This document shows positions 55,916 through 64,000 of a stretch of 64,000 nucleotides of DNA, one piece after another. The stretch spans positions 4,234 to 68,233 of the forward strand of contig UQLB01000012.1 of the NCBI GenBank assembly GCA_900541725.1, read 5' to 3'. The notes beneath the pieces are model-generated. The model saw only the letters and a list, made by a program, of their open reading frames with translations, ran no database searches and had not been told where the DNA came from. Every line of letters starts with the position of its first letter. Positions within the stretch are counted from its first letter, which is position 1. Made by a program: the position numbers and the translations under genes. The DNA is from an uncultured Collinsella sp. Lineage in GTDB: Bacteria > Actinomycetota > Coriobacteriia > Coriobacteriales > Coriobacteriaceae.

Positions 55916-56839
55916 CTAGCAGGCGGCCATGATAGGGGCAGCGACCTGCTTCTTACGGGAGAGGACGCCCGGCATCCAGACGCCGTCGTGCTCGTCGGCA
56001 ATGCCCAGACCCTTCTGAGCAGCCTCGGTCTCGCCCTCGAGCAGGACCTGCGAGCCCTCCTCCATGATGTCGGTGATGCACAGGACAATGCCGTCGGCAC
56101 CCTTCTCGGCGGCGTAGGCGCGCATGGCCTCGCGAATCTCGTCGATCATGCCGAGCGCGCGACTCTTGTCGACGGTCTCGTACTGGCCGATGAGCAGCTT
56201 CTTGCCAGCGGGCTCGAACATCTTGATGTCGTTGCCGACCATCTCGGCTGCGGTGAAAGAGCCGGACGGACGGGTGAGGAAGACCTCCATGCCAAACTTG
56301 ACCGGGTCGACACCCACCTGCTCGCCGAGCTTGGCGGCGACGGCGCGGTCGACATCGGTGGTGGTGGGGCTCTTGAGCATGAGCGTATCGGTCATCATGG
56401 CCGAGAGCAGCAGCTTGGCCTGGACGTCGGAAAGCTCAACGCCGAGCACGCCGGCGAGCTTGGTGACGATGGTGCAGCTGGAGCCCCAGGGCAGGCAGAT
56501 GTAGTGCAGCGGGCCGGCGGTCTCGAAGTCGCCGATGCGGTGATGATCGACGACGCCAAAGACCGTGGCGTCCTTAAGACCGGCGACGGACTGGGCGGAC
56601 TCGTTGTGGTCGGTGAGGACGACGAGCTGACCGGCCTCGACGGACTCGATCACGCGAGGCTCGGCGATGCCGGCGTCGGCGAGCAGTTTGGCGGACTCTG
56701 CCGGAAGCTGACCAAGGGCGCAGGCCTCGTAGGTGTTGCCGGCATACTCAACCTGGTTGAGCAGCTGGGACAGGACGACGGTGCTCATGATGGCGTCGTT
56801 ATCGGGGTTCTGGTGACCAAAGACAAGAACGTTTGCCAT
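55916..56839 (-). CDS. ppaC: Manganese-dependent inorganic pyrophosphatase
   Basis: A 307-residue family II pyrophosphatase (DHH phosphoesterase). Metal ligands H9, D13 and D15 in GHQNPDNDAI, the Asp of LTDHNE, the VDHHRIGDF motif, and the C-terminal SRKKQV substrate-binding segment. It hydrolyses pyrophosphate from biosynthesis. Single gene with its own terminator. Confidence 0.95.
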   Translation of the reverse strand: MANVLVFGHQNPDNDAIMSTVVLSQLLNQVEYAGNTYEACALGQLPAESAKLLADAGIAEPRVIESVEAGQLVVLTDHNESAQSVAGLKDATVFGVVDHHRIGDFETAGPLHYICLPWGSSCTIVTKLAGVLGVELSDVQAKLLLSAMMTDTLMLKSPTTTDVDRAVAAKLGEQVGVDPVKFGMEVFLTRPSGSFTAAEMVGNDIKMFEPAGKKLLIGQYETVDKSRALGMIDEIREAMRAYAAEKGADGIVLCITDIMEEGSQVLLEGETEAAQKGLGIADEHDGVWMPGVLSRKKQVAAPIMAAC

Positions 56840-56974
56840 GGGTTTCCTCCACTTGATATGTGTACTTGGACGTAGCTATGGTAGCACGCCGATGCCGAGC
56901 CTTCGCAGACGGAAGGGCCACGGCATATTTTGGAGGTAGGCACGGAGGCCAAGGCTGTCCCTTTTACACCATGT

Positions 56975-57005
56975 TGGTGCAAAGTAACCTGACCCCCTTG
57001 CACCA
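56975..57005 (-). other. Hairpin at the 3' end of the glucokinase gene
   Basis: TGGTGCAA pairs with TTGCACCA around a 15-nt loop that contains CCTGACCCCC. No T run; a preceding GGCTGTCCCTTTT is reminiscent of the GGGACAG repeat modules. Confidence 0.5.
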
Positions 57006-57006
57006 G

Positions 57007-57960
57007 CTATTTACCGGCGGCGCGCAGGGCTACGTAGGCGGCGCCGATGATGCCGGCGTCGTTGCCGAGCGAGGCGACCTTAATGGGCGTCTCGCGCGAG
57101 GCGGAAAGCGCGTAGCGCTGGAAGTGCTCGCAGACCTTGTCGAGGTAGACATCGGCCGAAGCGGACGCGCCGCCACCGATCAGGAACATCTCGGGGTCAA
57201 CCACGTTGGCAATAAGCGCCAGGGCACGGCCGAGATAGTCGGCCATGGTATCGGCAGCTGCCAGCGCGAGCTTGTCACCCTCGCGACAGGCCTGGAACAC
57301 GTCCTTGGAATCAGAAGGCCCGGTGAGCTCGATGGGCTCGACGCCCGCTTTCTTGCACTCAGCAAGGTAGTTGCTCACCACGCCAGTGGCGCTGGAATAC
57401 TGCTCCAGATGGCCATGACCGCCACAGCCGCAGGTGCGCTCCTCAGCCGGGTTCAGGCACATGTGGCCAATCTCGCCGCCAGCACCCACAACGCCCGACA
57501 CCACGTCGCCGTTAACGATAACGCCGCCGCCCACGCCGGTACCGATGGTGACCATCACCACGTTCTGCACGCCCTTGGCAGAGCCGAGCCAGGCCTCGCC
57601 CATGGCAGCGGCGTTGGCATCGTTCTCGTATTTAACAACCGCGTCGGGGCAGTGCTCCTGAATGGCGACTCTTAGCTCGGGCAGGTTAATGGCAATGTTG
57701 GCCTTGACCTTGGCATCGCCCGATGCCGGGATGGGGCACGGAACGGCCAGGCCAATACCCGCCACAAAGGCGCGCGGAATCTGGGCCTTGGCGACCACCT
57801 GGTCGATAGCCTCGGTCACCGCGGCAAAGCCCGCAGCGTCAACGATGGGAGGCGTGGGCACGCTGGCCTTGGCCAGCAGGTTGCCGTCCTCGTCGAACAG
57901 GCCCTCCTTAACCGAAGTGCCGCCGACGTCAATGCCGATGTAATACTGCTTAGGTTCCAT
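57007..57960 (-). CDS. ROK-family glucokinase
   Basis: A 317-residue sugar kinase. ATP loop IGIDVGGTSVKEG at 7-19; the catalytic Asp in YENDANAAAMGE; the zinc motif CGCGGHGHLEQYSS with a His in the third Cys position. It phosphorylates glucose, which the PTS-coupled hydrolases (LacG, 6-phospho-beta-glucosidase) release unphosphorylated. ATG 57960 with AAAGGTGG upstream; an earlier in-frame start is not supported. Confidence 0.88.
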   Translation of the reverse strand: MEPKQYYIGIDVGGTSVKEGLFDEDGNLLAKASVPTPPIVDAAGFAAVTEAIDQVVAKAQIPRAFVAGIGLAVPCPIPASGDAKVKANIAINLPELRVAIQEHCPDAVVKYENDANAAAMGEAWLGSAKGVQNVVMVTIGTGVGGGVIVNGDVVSGVVGAGGEIGHMCLNPAEERTCGCGGHGHLEQYSSATGVVSNYLAECKKAGVEPIELTGPSDSKDVFQACREGDKLALAAADTMADYLGRALALIANVVDPEMFLIGGGASASADVYLDKVCEHFQRYALSASRETPIKVASLGNDAGIIGAAYVALRAAGK

Positions 57961-58014
57961 GGGAGCCCACCTTTCTCGTTTAAACATTGCCTGTATGGTA
58001 CCGCTCCCAAGGCA

Positions 58015-58055
58015 AAAACCTGCCAAAAAGGGACAGGTTTGTTTTGGCAGGTTTT
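58015..58055. repeat. Palindrome with 14-bp arms and GGGACAG core
   Basis: AAAACCTGCCAAAA pairs exactly with TTTTGGCAGGTTTT; the loop contains GGGACAGG. A related imperfect copy lies at 61915-61987. Confidence 0.8.
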
Positions 58056-58114
58056 ATCTGTGAAAACGTAAACGACCGCTCAAAAGGTCACGCAGGGCCT
58101 TCGCCAAATATAAA

Positions 58115-58143
58115 GGCGCCGGGAGGCGGAGACTCCTGGCGCC
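58115..58143 (-). terminator. Terminator of the cellobiose-type PTS operon
   Basis: GGCGCCGGGAG pairs with CTCCTGGCGCC with one mismatch; the minus strand continues TTTATATTTG. Confidence 0.75.
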
Positions 58144-58201
58144 CGTCAAAGGGACTGTGTTGTCTGTTGGACCGCACGGTCCATCGCGGCGATAGCGCCG
58201 A

Positions 58202-58534
58202 CTAGGCCTGAAGTGCCTGCAGCTGCTTGTGAACCTCAATGAGCTCCGTGGCCATGACGCGCATGGTCTCGGTGCCGGCCATCTGGTCCTCGGCATGCAG
58301 CAGAATCAACGGAGCCTCGCCGTTACGCTCACCGTTGGCCTCCTTCTTCAGAAGCCCCATGTGAACATCGTGGCCACCGTTATAGGCCTCGTCGCCCTGC
58401 TTGATAAGTTCCTCGGCGGCGCCAAAATCGCCCTCCTTGGCCTTTTGCACGGCATTGATGTACATGCTCTTGGCGGTACCGACGTAGCTGATGATCTCAA
58501 AGCAGGTCATCTGCAGTTCGTTCATATCCTCCAT
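58202..58534 (-). CDS. PTS lactose/cellobiose-family EIIA, cellobiose operon
   Basis: A 110-residue EIIA. The phosphate-accepting His is H80 in LILLHAEDQM, with the metal-binding Asp three residues on. It is only distantly similar to the lacF-like EIIA at 651. ATG 58534, with AGGTG upstream, starts ten bases after the EIIB stop; a GTG directly after that stop is possible. Last gene of the operon; delivers phosphate to the EIIB encoded just upstream. Confidence 0.9.
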   Translation of the reverse strand: MEDMNELQMTCFEIISYVGTAKSMYINAVQKAKEGDFGAAEELIKQGDEAYNGGHDVHMGLLKKEANGERNGEAPLILLHAEDQMAGTETMRVMATELIEVHKQLQALQA

Positions 58535-58543
58535 GCGGAGCAC

Positions 58544-58846
58544 CTAGCCCATCACGCTGACGCAGTGGTCGATGATGCCGGCAGCGTTCATGCGGCCGTA
58601 GTCGACCATGTTGATGACCTCGACCGGGAAACGGCCGGCGGCCTCCTTCTCAAAATCGCCCTTGGTGTAGCCGATCTGCGGGCCAAGCAGCAACATGTCG
58701 CACTCGCCCAGGTGATCGTGGGCCTCGTTCATGGGACGAGCCTCGACCTCAATATCCAGACCACGGTTTGCAACCTCGGCCTGCATCTTCTGGACCAGCA
58801 GGCTCGTGGACATACCGGCATTGCAGCAGAGCATGATCTTCTTCAT
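58544..58846 (-). CDS. PTS lactose/cellobiose-family EIIB, cellobiose operon
   Basis: A 100-residue free-standing EIIB. The phospho-cysteine is C8 in KIMLCCNAGMSTSLLV. Unlike in the lac modules, EIIB is not fused to EIIC. It takes phosphate from the EIIA and gives it to the sugar in EIIC. AAGGAGG precedes the start. Confidence 0.92.
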   Translation of the reverse strand: MKKIMLCCNAGMSTSLLVQKMQAEVANRGLDIEVEARPMNEAHDHLGECDMLLLGPQIGYTKGDFEKEAAGRFPVEVINMVDYGRMNAAGIIDHCVSVMG

Positions 58847-58946
58847 GGTTTCCTCCTTATAACTGCGCGGCGCGCAGACGACGACTGGTTTTATTCCTTG
58901 CGGCTATTGTGCCCACCCCCTGCATCTTTACACAAGGGAGAGAGCC

Positions 58947-58977
58947 GCGGGCACCGGCACCGCGTACCGGTGCCCGC
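58947..58977 (-). other. Intercistronic hairpin between EIIC and EIIB
   Basis: GCGGGCACCGG pairs perfectly with CCGGTGCCCGC (11 bp, 9-nt loop). No T run. It is at the same place, next to a permease gene, as the hairpins in the lac modules. Confidence 0.7.
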
Positions 58978-59006
58978 AACGGTGAAAGGGACGAACGTTA
59001 GGCGTT

Positions 59007-60350
59007 CTACTCGGCAAGAGCCTCCTGCTTGGCGATTGCCTTCTCGGAAATCTTCATGAAGGGCAGGTAGACGGCCATGCCAATGACAATCTCGAGAGCC
59101 TGCCACACGCCGGCGCGCCAGTCAAAGCCCGTAGCGAGCAGGGCATTGATGACGGGAGGCATAGTCCAGGGCACCTGGGCGATGCAGGGGCTGATGATGC
59201 CTGCGCAGGTAAGGCCATAGGTGATGCCGATGAACAGGTCGGGAAGGAGGACAAACGGGATCATGAGCGGCAGGTTGTACACGATGGGGTAACCGTAGAT
59301 AACCGGCTCGTTGATGTTGAACAGACCAGGCAGGATAGCCATCTTGGAAACGGTCTCGGAAGCCTTGTTCTTGGAGAACAGGAGCGTGTCGAGCAGAAGC
59401 ATGAGGGTGCAGCCCGAGCCGCCGATGAGGGCAAAGCTGTTAACAATCTGCATGTTCATGTAGTGATCGGGTTGGATGGTGCCACCGGCGGCAAAGGTAG
59501 CCATGTTGTCGACGATGAGCATGGTCAGGATCGGCTCGACGGTAGCGCCAGAGATGGTGGACTGGTGAATACCGACGCAGAACAGCAGGTTAGCAAGGGT
59601 GTAGATGAGGATAACAGCCCACGGACCGGCGTTCATGATGCTCTTGAGCGGGTTGGAGATGCACGTGGAGATGATGGCGCACAGATCGGTGCCGGCGCAC
59701 ACGGCGAGCAGGGCTGCGGCAAGAGCGAAGATCGCGAGGTTGAGCAGCATCGGGATCATGACGTTGAAGGAGTTGGAGACCGCGGGGGGCACGCCCTCGC
59801 CCAGCTTAACCTTGAGCTTCTCGACGCCAGAAATCTTGATGAAGAGCGAGACGGAAAGCAGGGCGATGATAATGGCCGAGAACAGACCGTTGGTGCCGGT
59901 GTTGGCAGTCGAAAGGGCGCCCGTGACCTCGGCGGAGGTGATCTTGTCCGTGAGCAGCGGGCTCGTGGCGGCAAGCGTGGCGGTGATCTGCTGCGGCATC
60001 ATGATGACGAAAGCAGAGATAGCGACGACCACGCAAGCGAGCGGGTTATCGAAACGCTTGTTCTTAGCGAGGCTGTAGCCAATCAATCCGGCCAAGATAA
60101 TGGCAGAGACGTTGAGGGTGCCCAGCGTAATTGCCGAACCCCACGTCTGAAGGTTGGCAAGGCCCGCCGCATCGAGCGGGAACAGGGGGAACACGACGTT
60201 GTTAATAAGAACCGCGATACCCGCAAGGATATAGAGCGGCGTGATGGTCGCGAAGGCGTCACGCAGGGAACGCAGGTGAACCTGGTTTCCCACCTTCGCA
60301 GAGACCTCGGCAAACTTGTCGAGGAAGCTCTTTCCATTGTCACTGGCCAT
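59007..60350 (-). CDS. PTS cellobiose-family EIIC permease
   Basis: A 447-residue EIIC with about ten transmembrane segments. Motifs GIHQSTISGATVEP and INEPVIYGYPIVYN correspond to the substrate-site loops of the Lac/Cel family. It forms the transport channel for a beta-glucoside such as cellobiose. Located between the phospho-beta-glucosidase gene and EIIB; the 160-bp gap to EIIB holds a hairpin. Confidence 0.9.
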   Translation of the reverse strand: MASDNGKSFLDKFAEVSAKVGNQVHLRSLRDAFATITPLYILAGIAVLINNVVFPLFPLDAAGLANLQTWGSAITLGTLNVSAIILAGLIGYSLAKNKRFDNPLACVVVAISAFVIMMPQQITATLAATSPLLTDKITSAEVTGALSTANTGTNGLFSAIIIALLSVSLFIKISGVEKLKVKLGEGVPPAVSNSFNVMIPMLLNLAIFALAAALLAVCAGTDLCAIISTCISNPLKSIMNAGPWAVILIYTLANLLFCVGIHQSTISGATVEPILTMLIVDNMATFAAGGTIQPDHYMNMQIVNSFALIGGSGCTLMLLLDTLLFSKNKASETVSKMAILPGLFNINEPVIYGYPIVYNLPLMIPFVLLPDLFIGITYGLTCAGIISPCIAQVPWTMPPVINALLATGFDWRAGVWQALEIVIGMAVYLPFMKISEKAIAKQEALAE

Positions 60351-60470
60351 GATTGCTCCTATCTTTCAAATCCGGCCTTTTCCTATGCGCACGGTGGTCT
60401 GTCGCCCTCTGCCACCAGATGTGCCATGTGTTGCGCGCGGCGGCGCGCGGTCTGGGCGTTCGCCCGGTCG

Positions 60471-61871
60471 CTAATCAACCACGTGGGTCGTGGCGACCTG
60501 TTTGAGCCAGGCTGCCGACTTCTTAAGGCGGCGCTTGTAGCCGTCCATAAGGTCGACCTCGACAAAACCGTAACGGTTCTTAAAGGCATTCGCCCAAGAC
60601 CAATTATCGATAACGGCCCAATAATGGTATCCACGGCACTTGGCGCCCTCGGCAATTGCCTTGGCAACCCACTCCAGGTGCTGGCGTACAAAGTCGACGC
60701 GGTAGTCATCCTGGATGGTTCCTTCGGCGTCACGGTTCTTGTATTCGTCCATGATGCCGATGCCGTTCTCGGAAACGAACCACTCAAGATCGGGGTAGTT
60801 CTTAGCGCAGTCCATGCCAAAGTCGTAGAGGCCCTGCGGGTAGATCTCCCAGCCGCGGCTCTCGTTCATAACGGCGTCGGGCCATACGTACTCGTCGGCA
60901 AAGTGCGGCAGGCCGTACTGGTCGACCTTGCTCGCCGGTGCCTGAACACGCGTGGGGTGGTAATAGTTGCAGCCGAGCCAGTCGACAACACCCTGCTTGA
61001 GAATCTCTTGGTCGCCGGCACGGAACGGGAGCTTAACGCCGCCCTCGGCCAGGCTGTCGAGCACGTCGGCAGGAAGCTCGCCCTTGGTAATAAGGTCGAG
61101 CCACCAGCGATTGTTGATGCCGCTGGTCATACGCACGGCCTCGAGGTCTGCCTCGCTGGGATTCTCCTTGGTATAGACCGGGGTAAAGCAGTTGATCATG
61201 CCAATCTTGGCATCGGCGCGAATAGCGCCCTCGTCATAGGCCTTACGGTAGTTGGCCACGGCCAGCGCATGTGCCAGCGAGATGTGATACTGCACGGTGC
61301 GAGCGCGGCTAAAGTCGTGGAGTTGCGGGAACCACACGCCCTCCTGATAGCGCTGCTCGGGCTCGACGATGGGCTCGTTAAAGGTGAACCAGTACTTGAT
61401 CTCCTGGCCAAACTCGCGGAAGGCAACGTCGGCGTAATGAGCGTAAGCCTCGACGACCTCACGGCTCTCCCAGCCGCCACGGTTAAAGAGGTAGGTGGGC
61501 ATGTCAAAGTGGTACAGGTTGACGAACGGCTCCAGGCCGGCCTCGCGAGAGGCGCGGAACAGCTCGTGATACCACGCAGCACCCTCCTCGTTAAGGTTGC
61601 CGTCGGCATCGAGCAGACGGCTCCACTGGATGGAAGTGCGATAGGTATTCAGGCCCAAGTCCTTCAAAATGCGAAAGTCTTCCTGGTACTTGGCCATAAA
61701 GTCATTGCCGGCATAAGAGCCAACGCAGTTGTAGAACGAACCCAGATCCTGGATGGACCAGGTGTCCCACAGGTTCTCGAGCTTGCCGCCCTGGTTCCAC
61801 TGACCCTCAGTCTGCGGGCCGGACATAGCAGCGCCAAAGAAGAAATCGTTGGGCAGCTGATACTGTGCCAT
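60471..61871 (-). CDS. 6-phospho-beta-glucosidase (GH1)
   Basis: A 466-residue GH1 enzyme, clearly different from the LacG trio. Acid/base E166 in TFNEP, nucleophile E368 in FVSENGIG. The phosphate-loop region reads NWSWANAFKNRYG: Ser and Tyr are in the usual places but Asn stands where LacG has Lys, with a Lys one place earlier. It would split phosphorylated beta-glucosides to glucose and glucose-6-phosphate. ATG 61871 with GAGGA upstream. First gene of the operon; divergent from the GntR gene. Confidence 0.87.
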   Translation of the reverse strand: MAQYQLPNDFFFGAAMSGPQTEGQWNQGGKLENLWDTWSIQDLGSFYNCVGSYAGNDFMAKYQEDFRILKDLGLNTYRTSIQWSRLLDADGNLNEEGAAWYHELFRASREAGLEPFVNLYHFDMPTYLFNRGGWESREVVEAYAHYADVAFREFGQEIKYWFTFNEPIVEPEQRYQEGVWFPQLHDFSRARTVQYHISLAHALAVANYRKAYDEGAIRADAKIGMINCFTPVYTKENPSEADLEAVRMTSGINNRWWLDLITKGELPADVLDSLAEGGVKLPFRAGDQEILKQGVVDWLGCNYYHPTRVQAPASKVDQYGLPHFADEYVWPDAVMNESRGWEIYPQGLYDFGMDCAKNYPDLEWFVSENGIGIMDEYKNRDAEGTIQDDYRVDFVRQHLEWVAKAIAEGAKCRGYHYWAVIDNWSWANAFKNRYGFVEVDLMDGYKRRLKKSAAWLKQVATTHVVD

Positions 61872-61914
61872 CAAAGTCCTCGCTTTCGTGTTCTAGAGCT
61901 TCCGGTTGGAGACG

Positions 61915-61987
61915 GGTTTGCTTTGGCAGGTTATCCGGCGCGGGCGCGCACCGGTCATACCGATATCCAACCCGCCAAAACAAAACC
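61915..61987. repeat. Imperfect inverted repeat related to 58015-58055
   Basis: GGTTTGCTTTGGCAGGTT (61915-61932) pairs with 61969-61987 (AACCCGCCAAAACAAAACC) except for one or two positions and a bulge; a GTCCCC follows. Confidence 0.65.
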
Positions 61988-62095
61988 GTCCCCAAACAGT
62001 ACAAGCAAACGCCAATGCATCTCGCTTGTTGTCTGTAACTATAGCGCTCTAATATTCTATGTAAAGCGTCTTTTTAATTTTTCTTTATCGAACTT

Positions 62096-62107
62096 CTTTC
62101 ATGAAAG
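62096..62107. promoter_or_regulatory. Palindrome, candidate GntR operator
   Basis: CTTTCATGAAAG, perfect 12-bp symmetry, between the divergent cellobiose operon and GntR genes. Confidence 0.4.
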
Positions 62108-62173
62108 CCATATGGATGCTTTTTAAGTAGGTATACTTTCTAAATATCGACGTAAATATGAAGGGAGGATTGC

Positions 62174-62893
62174 ATGATTCCCAAATACGAGGCGATAGCT
62201 GCAGATATCCGTCGAAGCATCGAGGACGGCGCCCTTAAGCCGGGCGATAAGTTGCCCACCGTCGTTGAGTTCTGTGAGCTCTACAGCGTTTCCAAAATCA
62301 CCGTCAAACGAGCAATTGAGCAGATCACCGAGGAAGGCCTTATTACCAGCCGGCGCGGATCGGGCACCTACGTCAAGGACACGGCGGGGCTTCCCGGCCA
62401 GGTGTTTTTCCAAGGCAAGAACGACCGTGCCCAAGGCTTTTCGTACGAGCATCGCGGGGAGAAAGTGACCTCGGTGGTCTACGATTTCTCGATCGTCAAT
62501 CCGCCGGCAGAGGTTGCGACCCAGCTGGGAATGGCCGAAGACGACTTTGCCTATCACATCGTGCGCGTACGCGAGGTCGATGGTCAGCCCATCGTTATTG
62601 AGTACACCTATATGCCACTCGAGCTGATTCCGGGTCTTAAGAAAAAAGACCTGTACGCATCGATCTACAGCTTCATCCGCGAGCAGTGCGGACTCAAGAT
62701 CTCGAGTTTCCACCGTACCATTCGCGCTGTCGCGGCAACTGAAGAAGAGGCTGAGCGCCTGGATACCAAACCCGGCTCTCCCCTGCTCGAACTCAACCAG
62801 ATTGGCTTCTTGGATAGCGGTACCGCGTTTGAATATTCTGTCTCGCACAACGTAGGCGACCGCTTTGAGCTGCACAACGTAACGCTGGCCTAG
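62174..62893 (+). CDS. GntR/HutC-family regulator of the cellobiose operon
   Basis: A 239-residue regulator: GntR winged helix at 1-70 (PTVVEFCELYSVSKITVKRAI) and a UTRA effector domain at about 85-235. GGGAGG precedes the ATG. It diverges from the 6-phospho-beta-glucosidase gene, the typical place for a BglR-like repressor that responds to a phosphorylated sugar. Only distantly similar to the amino-sugar GntR at 26789. Confidence 0.87.
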   Translation: MIPKYEAIAADIRRSIEDGALKPGDKLPTVVEFCELYSVSKITVKRAIEQITEEGLITSRRGSGTYVKDTAGLPGQVFFQGKNDRAQGFSYEHRGEKVTSVVYDFSIVNPPAEVATQLGMAEDDFAYHIVRVREVDGQPIVIEYTYMPLELIPGLKKKDLYASIYSFIREQCGLKISSFHRTIRAVAATEEEAERLDTKPGSPLLELNQIGFLDSGTAFEYSVSHNVGDRFELHNVTLA

Positions 62894-62965
62894 TTTTGTA
62901 ATCCGGTGGGTGCTCGTTTTGAGCTGTCTTACGCGGCACCCGCACAACCTTATGGGAGTATGCAC

Positions 62966-63898
62966 ATGTCCGATTTGATTAAACTCACGCCGATCTTCCA
63001 CGAGAAGATCTGGGGCGGCCGCCAGCTGGAGACCGTGTTTGGCTACGACATTCCCGAGGGTCCCATCGGTGAGTGCTGGGCCATCTCGGCCCATCCCAAC
63101 GGCGACTGCCAGATTGCGGAGGGCCCGTATACAGGCCACACGCTTTCGTGGCTGTGGGCCGAGCACCGCGAGCTCTTTGGCAATTGCGAGGGCAAGGAGT
63201 TCCCGCTGCTCATTAAGATTCTGGACGCCAAGGACGACCTTTCGATCCAGATTCACCCCAACGACGAGTACGCCGCCGAGCACGAGAACGGCAGCCTGGG
63301 CAAAACCGAGTGCTGGTATGTACTGGACTGCGAGCCCGGTGCCACGATCATCGTCGGCCAGCGCGCGCACGACCGCACCGAGGCTGCGCAGATGATCGAG
63401 GAGGGCCGTTGGAACGACATGCTCAACGTGCTGCCGATTCACAAGGGCGACTTTTTCCAGATTGACTCCGGTACCGTGCACGCCATCAAGACTGGTACGC
63501 TCATTTTGGAGACGCAGCAGTCGAGCGACGTGACCTATCGCCTGTACGACTACGACCGCCCCGGCACCGACGGCAAGCTGCGCCCGCTGCACATTGAGCA
63601 GAGCCTCGATTGCATCAACTTTAACGCGCAGGCTCCGACCGACGGCACGGTGACCGCGCCCGAGGTCGATGGCGTGACCGAGCTCGAGTCCAACCCCTGC
63701 TACACCGTCGATCGCGTGCGCGTGGACGGCAGCAAAACCCTGGAGCAGCGCTGGCCCTTCATGTGCCTGTCGGTCATCGACGGCAAAGGCACCGTCTGCG
63801 GCGACCCCGTCCACAAAGGAAGCCACCTGCTGGTTCCGTCCACCGTGGACAAGATCGAACTCGAGGGCACCATGGAGCTGATCATCTCGCACCTGTAA
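62966..63898 (+). CDS. manA: Mannose-6-phosphate isomerase, class I
   Basis: A 310-residue zinc cupin enzyme interconverting mannose-6-phosphate and fructose-6-phosphate. KIWGG near the start, the metal site QIHPNDEYAAEHENGSLGKTE near 93-112 and SGTVHAI near 167 are the family marks. Length fits the short Bacillus-type ManA. ATG 62966 with GGGAG seven bases upstream. It follows the GntR gene by 72 bp. Confidence 0.92.
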   Translation: MSDLIKLTPIFHEKIWGGRQLETVFGYDIPEGPIGECWAISAHPNGDCQIAEGPYTGHTLSWLWAEHRELFGNCEGKEFPLLIKILDAKDDLSIQIHPNDEYAAEHENGSLGKTECWYVLDCEPGATIIVGQRAHDRTEAAQMIEEGRWNDMLNVLPIHKGDFFQIDSGTVHAIKTGTLILETQQSSDVTYRLYDYDRPGTDGKLRPLHIEQSLDCINFNAQAPTDGTVTAPEVDGVTELESNPCYTVDRVRVDGSKTLEQRWPFMCLSVIDGKGTVCGDPVHKGSHLLVPSTVDKIELEGTMELIISHL

Positions 63899-63903
63899 TC
63901 GCT

Positions 63904-63994
63904 CAATCCCCGAGCGCTCGCCGGGGCGGGGCGCGGGGATTGGTCGCCTGCTCGGACAGTCCTGCTCGCACGGAGAGCACATTAAGTGCTCTCC
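63904..63994. other. Two hairpins at the right edge
   Basis: CAATCCCC/GGGGATTG (63904-63942) and GGAGAGCAC/GTGCTCTCC around ATTAA (63972-63994). The first may end the manA transcript; neither has a T run. Confidence 0.45.
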
Positions 63995-64000
63995 GGCTCG

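Larger units (their letters stand above)
61872..62173. other. Divergent promoter region of the cellobiose operon and its GntR gene
   Basis: The left half holds the GGGACAG-type imperfect inverted repeat (61915-61987); the right half is AT-rich, with the palindrome CTTTCATGAAAG at 62096 as the best operator candidate. The 11-bp motif and the ACGT operators of the lac modules are absent. Confidence 0.5.

Noticed and set aside
59463..62126. An 887-codon plus-strand open frame opposite the cellobiose EIIC and glucosidase genes
   Set aside because: Antisense shadow; its end runs into AT-rich promoter DNA and no domain is visible.
1..64000. Insertion sequences, integrases or prophage genes
   Set aside because: No transposase, integrase or phage structural gene was recognised in any frame; the tRNA-Thr is not flanked by an integrase or by a repeat of its 3' end.

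Overview
The window is a GC-rich Gram-positive chromosome segment. The gene complement suggests a gut actinobacterium of the Coriobacteriia, most like Collinsella: many sugar phosphotransferase (PTS) operons, a RicT/PSP1 protein next to holB and tmk, hypAB beside tatAC, a type IA topoisomerase with a Lys/Ala tail, and a HEAT/IDH/beta-hydroxyacid dehydrogenase cluster. The genus is inferred from content; no rRNA gene is present.

Left third (0.65-16 kb): three tandem paralogous lactose-type PTS modules. Each has a LacI-family repressor on the minus strand diverging from a LacE-type EIICB and a LacG-type 6-phospho-beta-galactosidase on the plus strand (gene order E-G, G-E, E-G). A single EIIA (lacF-like) precedes them. 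Each divergent promoter region has the same layout: tandem 11-bp motifs 21 bp apart near the repressor gene, then operators of the form AATGnnnACGTnnnCATT whose inner bases differ between modules. An 80-bp-period palindromic repeat separates the modules and closes the third one. The block ends with an AlbA/Schlafen-type ATP-binding regulator gene preceded by an AT-rich array of TGACRCG half-sites.

17.7-31 kb: a DeoR regulator and galM, an orphan EIIB whose active-site His is Tyr, tRNA-Thr(CGT), then a galactosamine/tagatose-6-phosphate region: yhcH, a nagA remnant, lacC, a lacX-like epimerase, a flavodoxin, nagA, agaS, a GntR regulator and a mannose-family PTS operon (EIIA, YajC, EIIB, EIIC, EIID). 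Together these would import an amino sugar, deacetylate it, deaminate/isomerise it to tagatose-6-phosphate and phosphorylate it with LacC, which could also serve galactose-6-phosphate from the lac modules. Matching GntR-type operators precede agaS and the PTS operon.

31.6-57 kb: mostly housekeeping. It holds a secretion-linked membrane protein, an isocitrate dehydrogenase operon that includes a dehydrogenase with a His/Cys-rich tail, DegV, Hpf, an amino-acid-type binding lipoprotein, a putative PD-(D/E)XK nuclease next to comF, ricT-holB-tmk, a zinc-ribbon protein, topoisomerase, hypAB-tatAC, a STAS protein, an aminotransferase, NhaA and the pyrophosphatase PpaC. 57-64 kb: a ROK glucokinase, a cellobiose-type PTS operon (6-phospho-beta-glucosidase, EIIC, EIIB, EIIA) with a divergent GntR regulator, and manA.

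Intergenic DNA is rich in structured repeats: the 80-bp arrays, a GGGGACGTTC palindrome family that runs into the 3' ends of genes, two long inverted repeats (25 and 32 bp arms), and hairpins between PTS genes.
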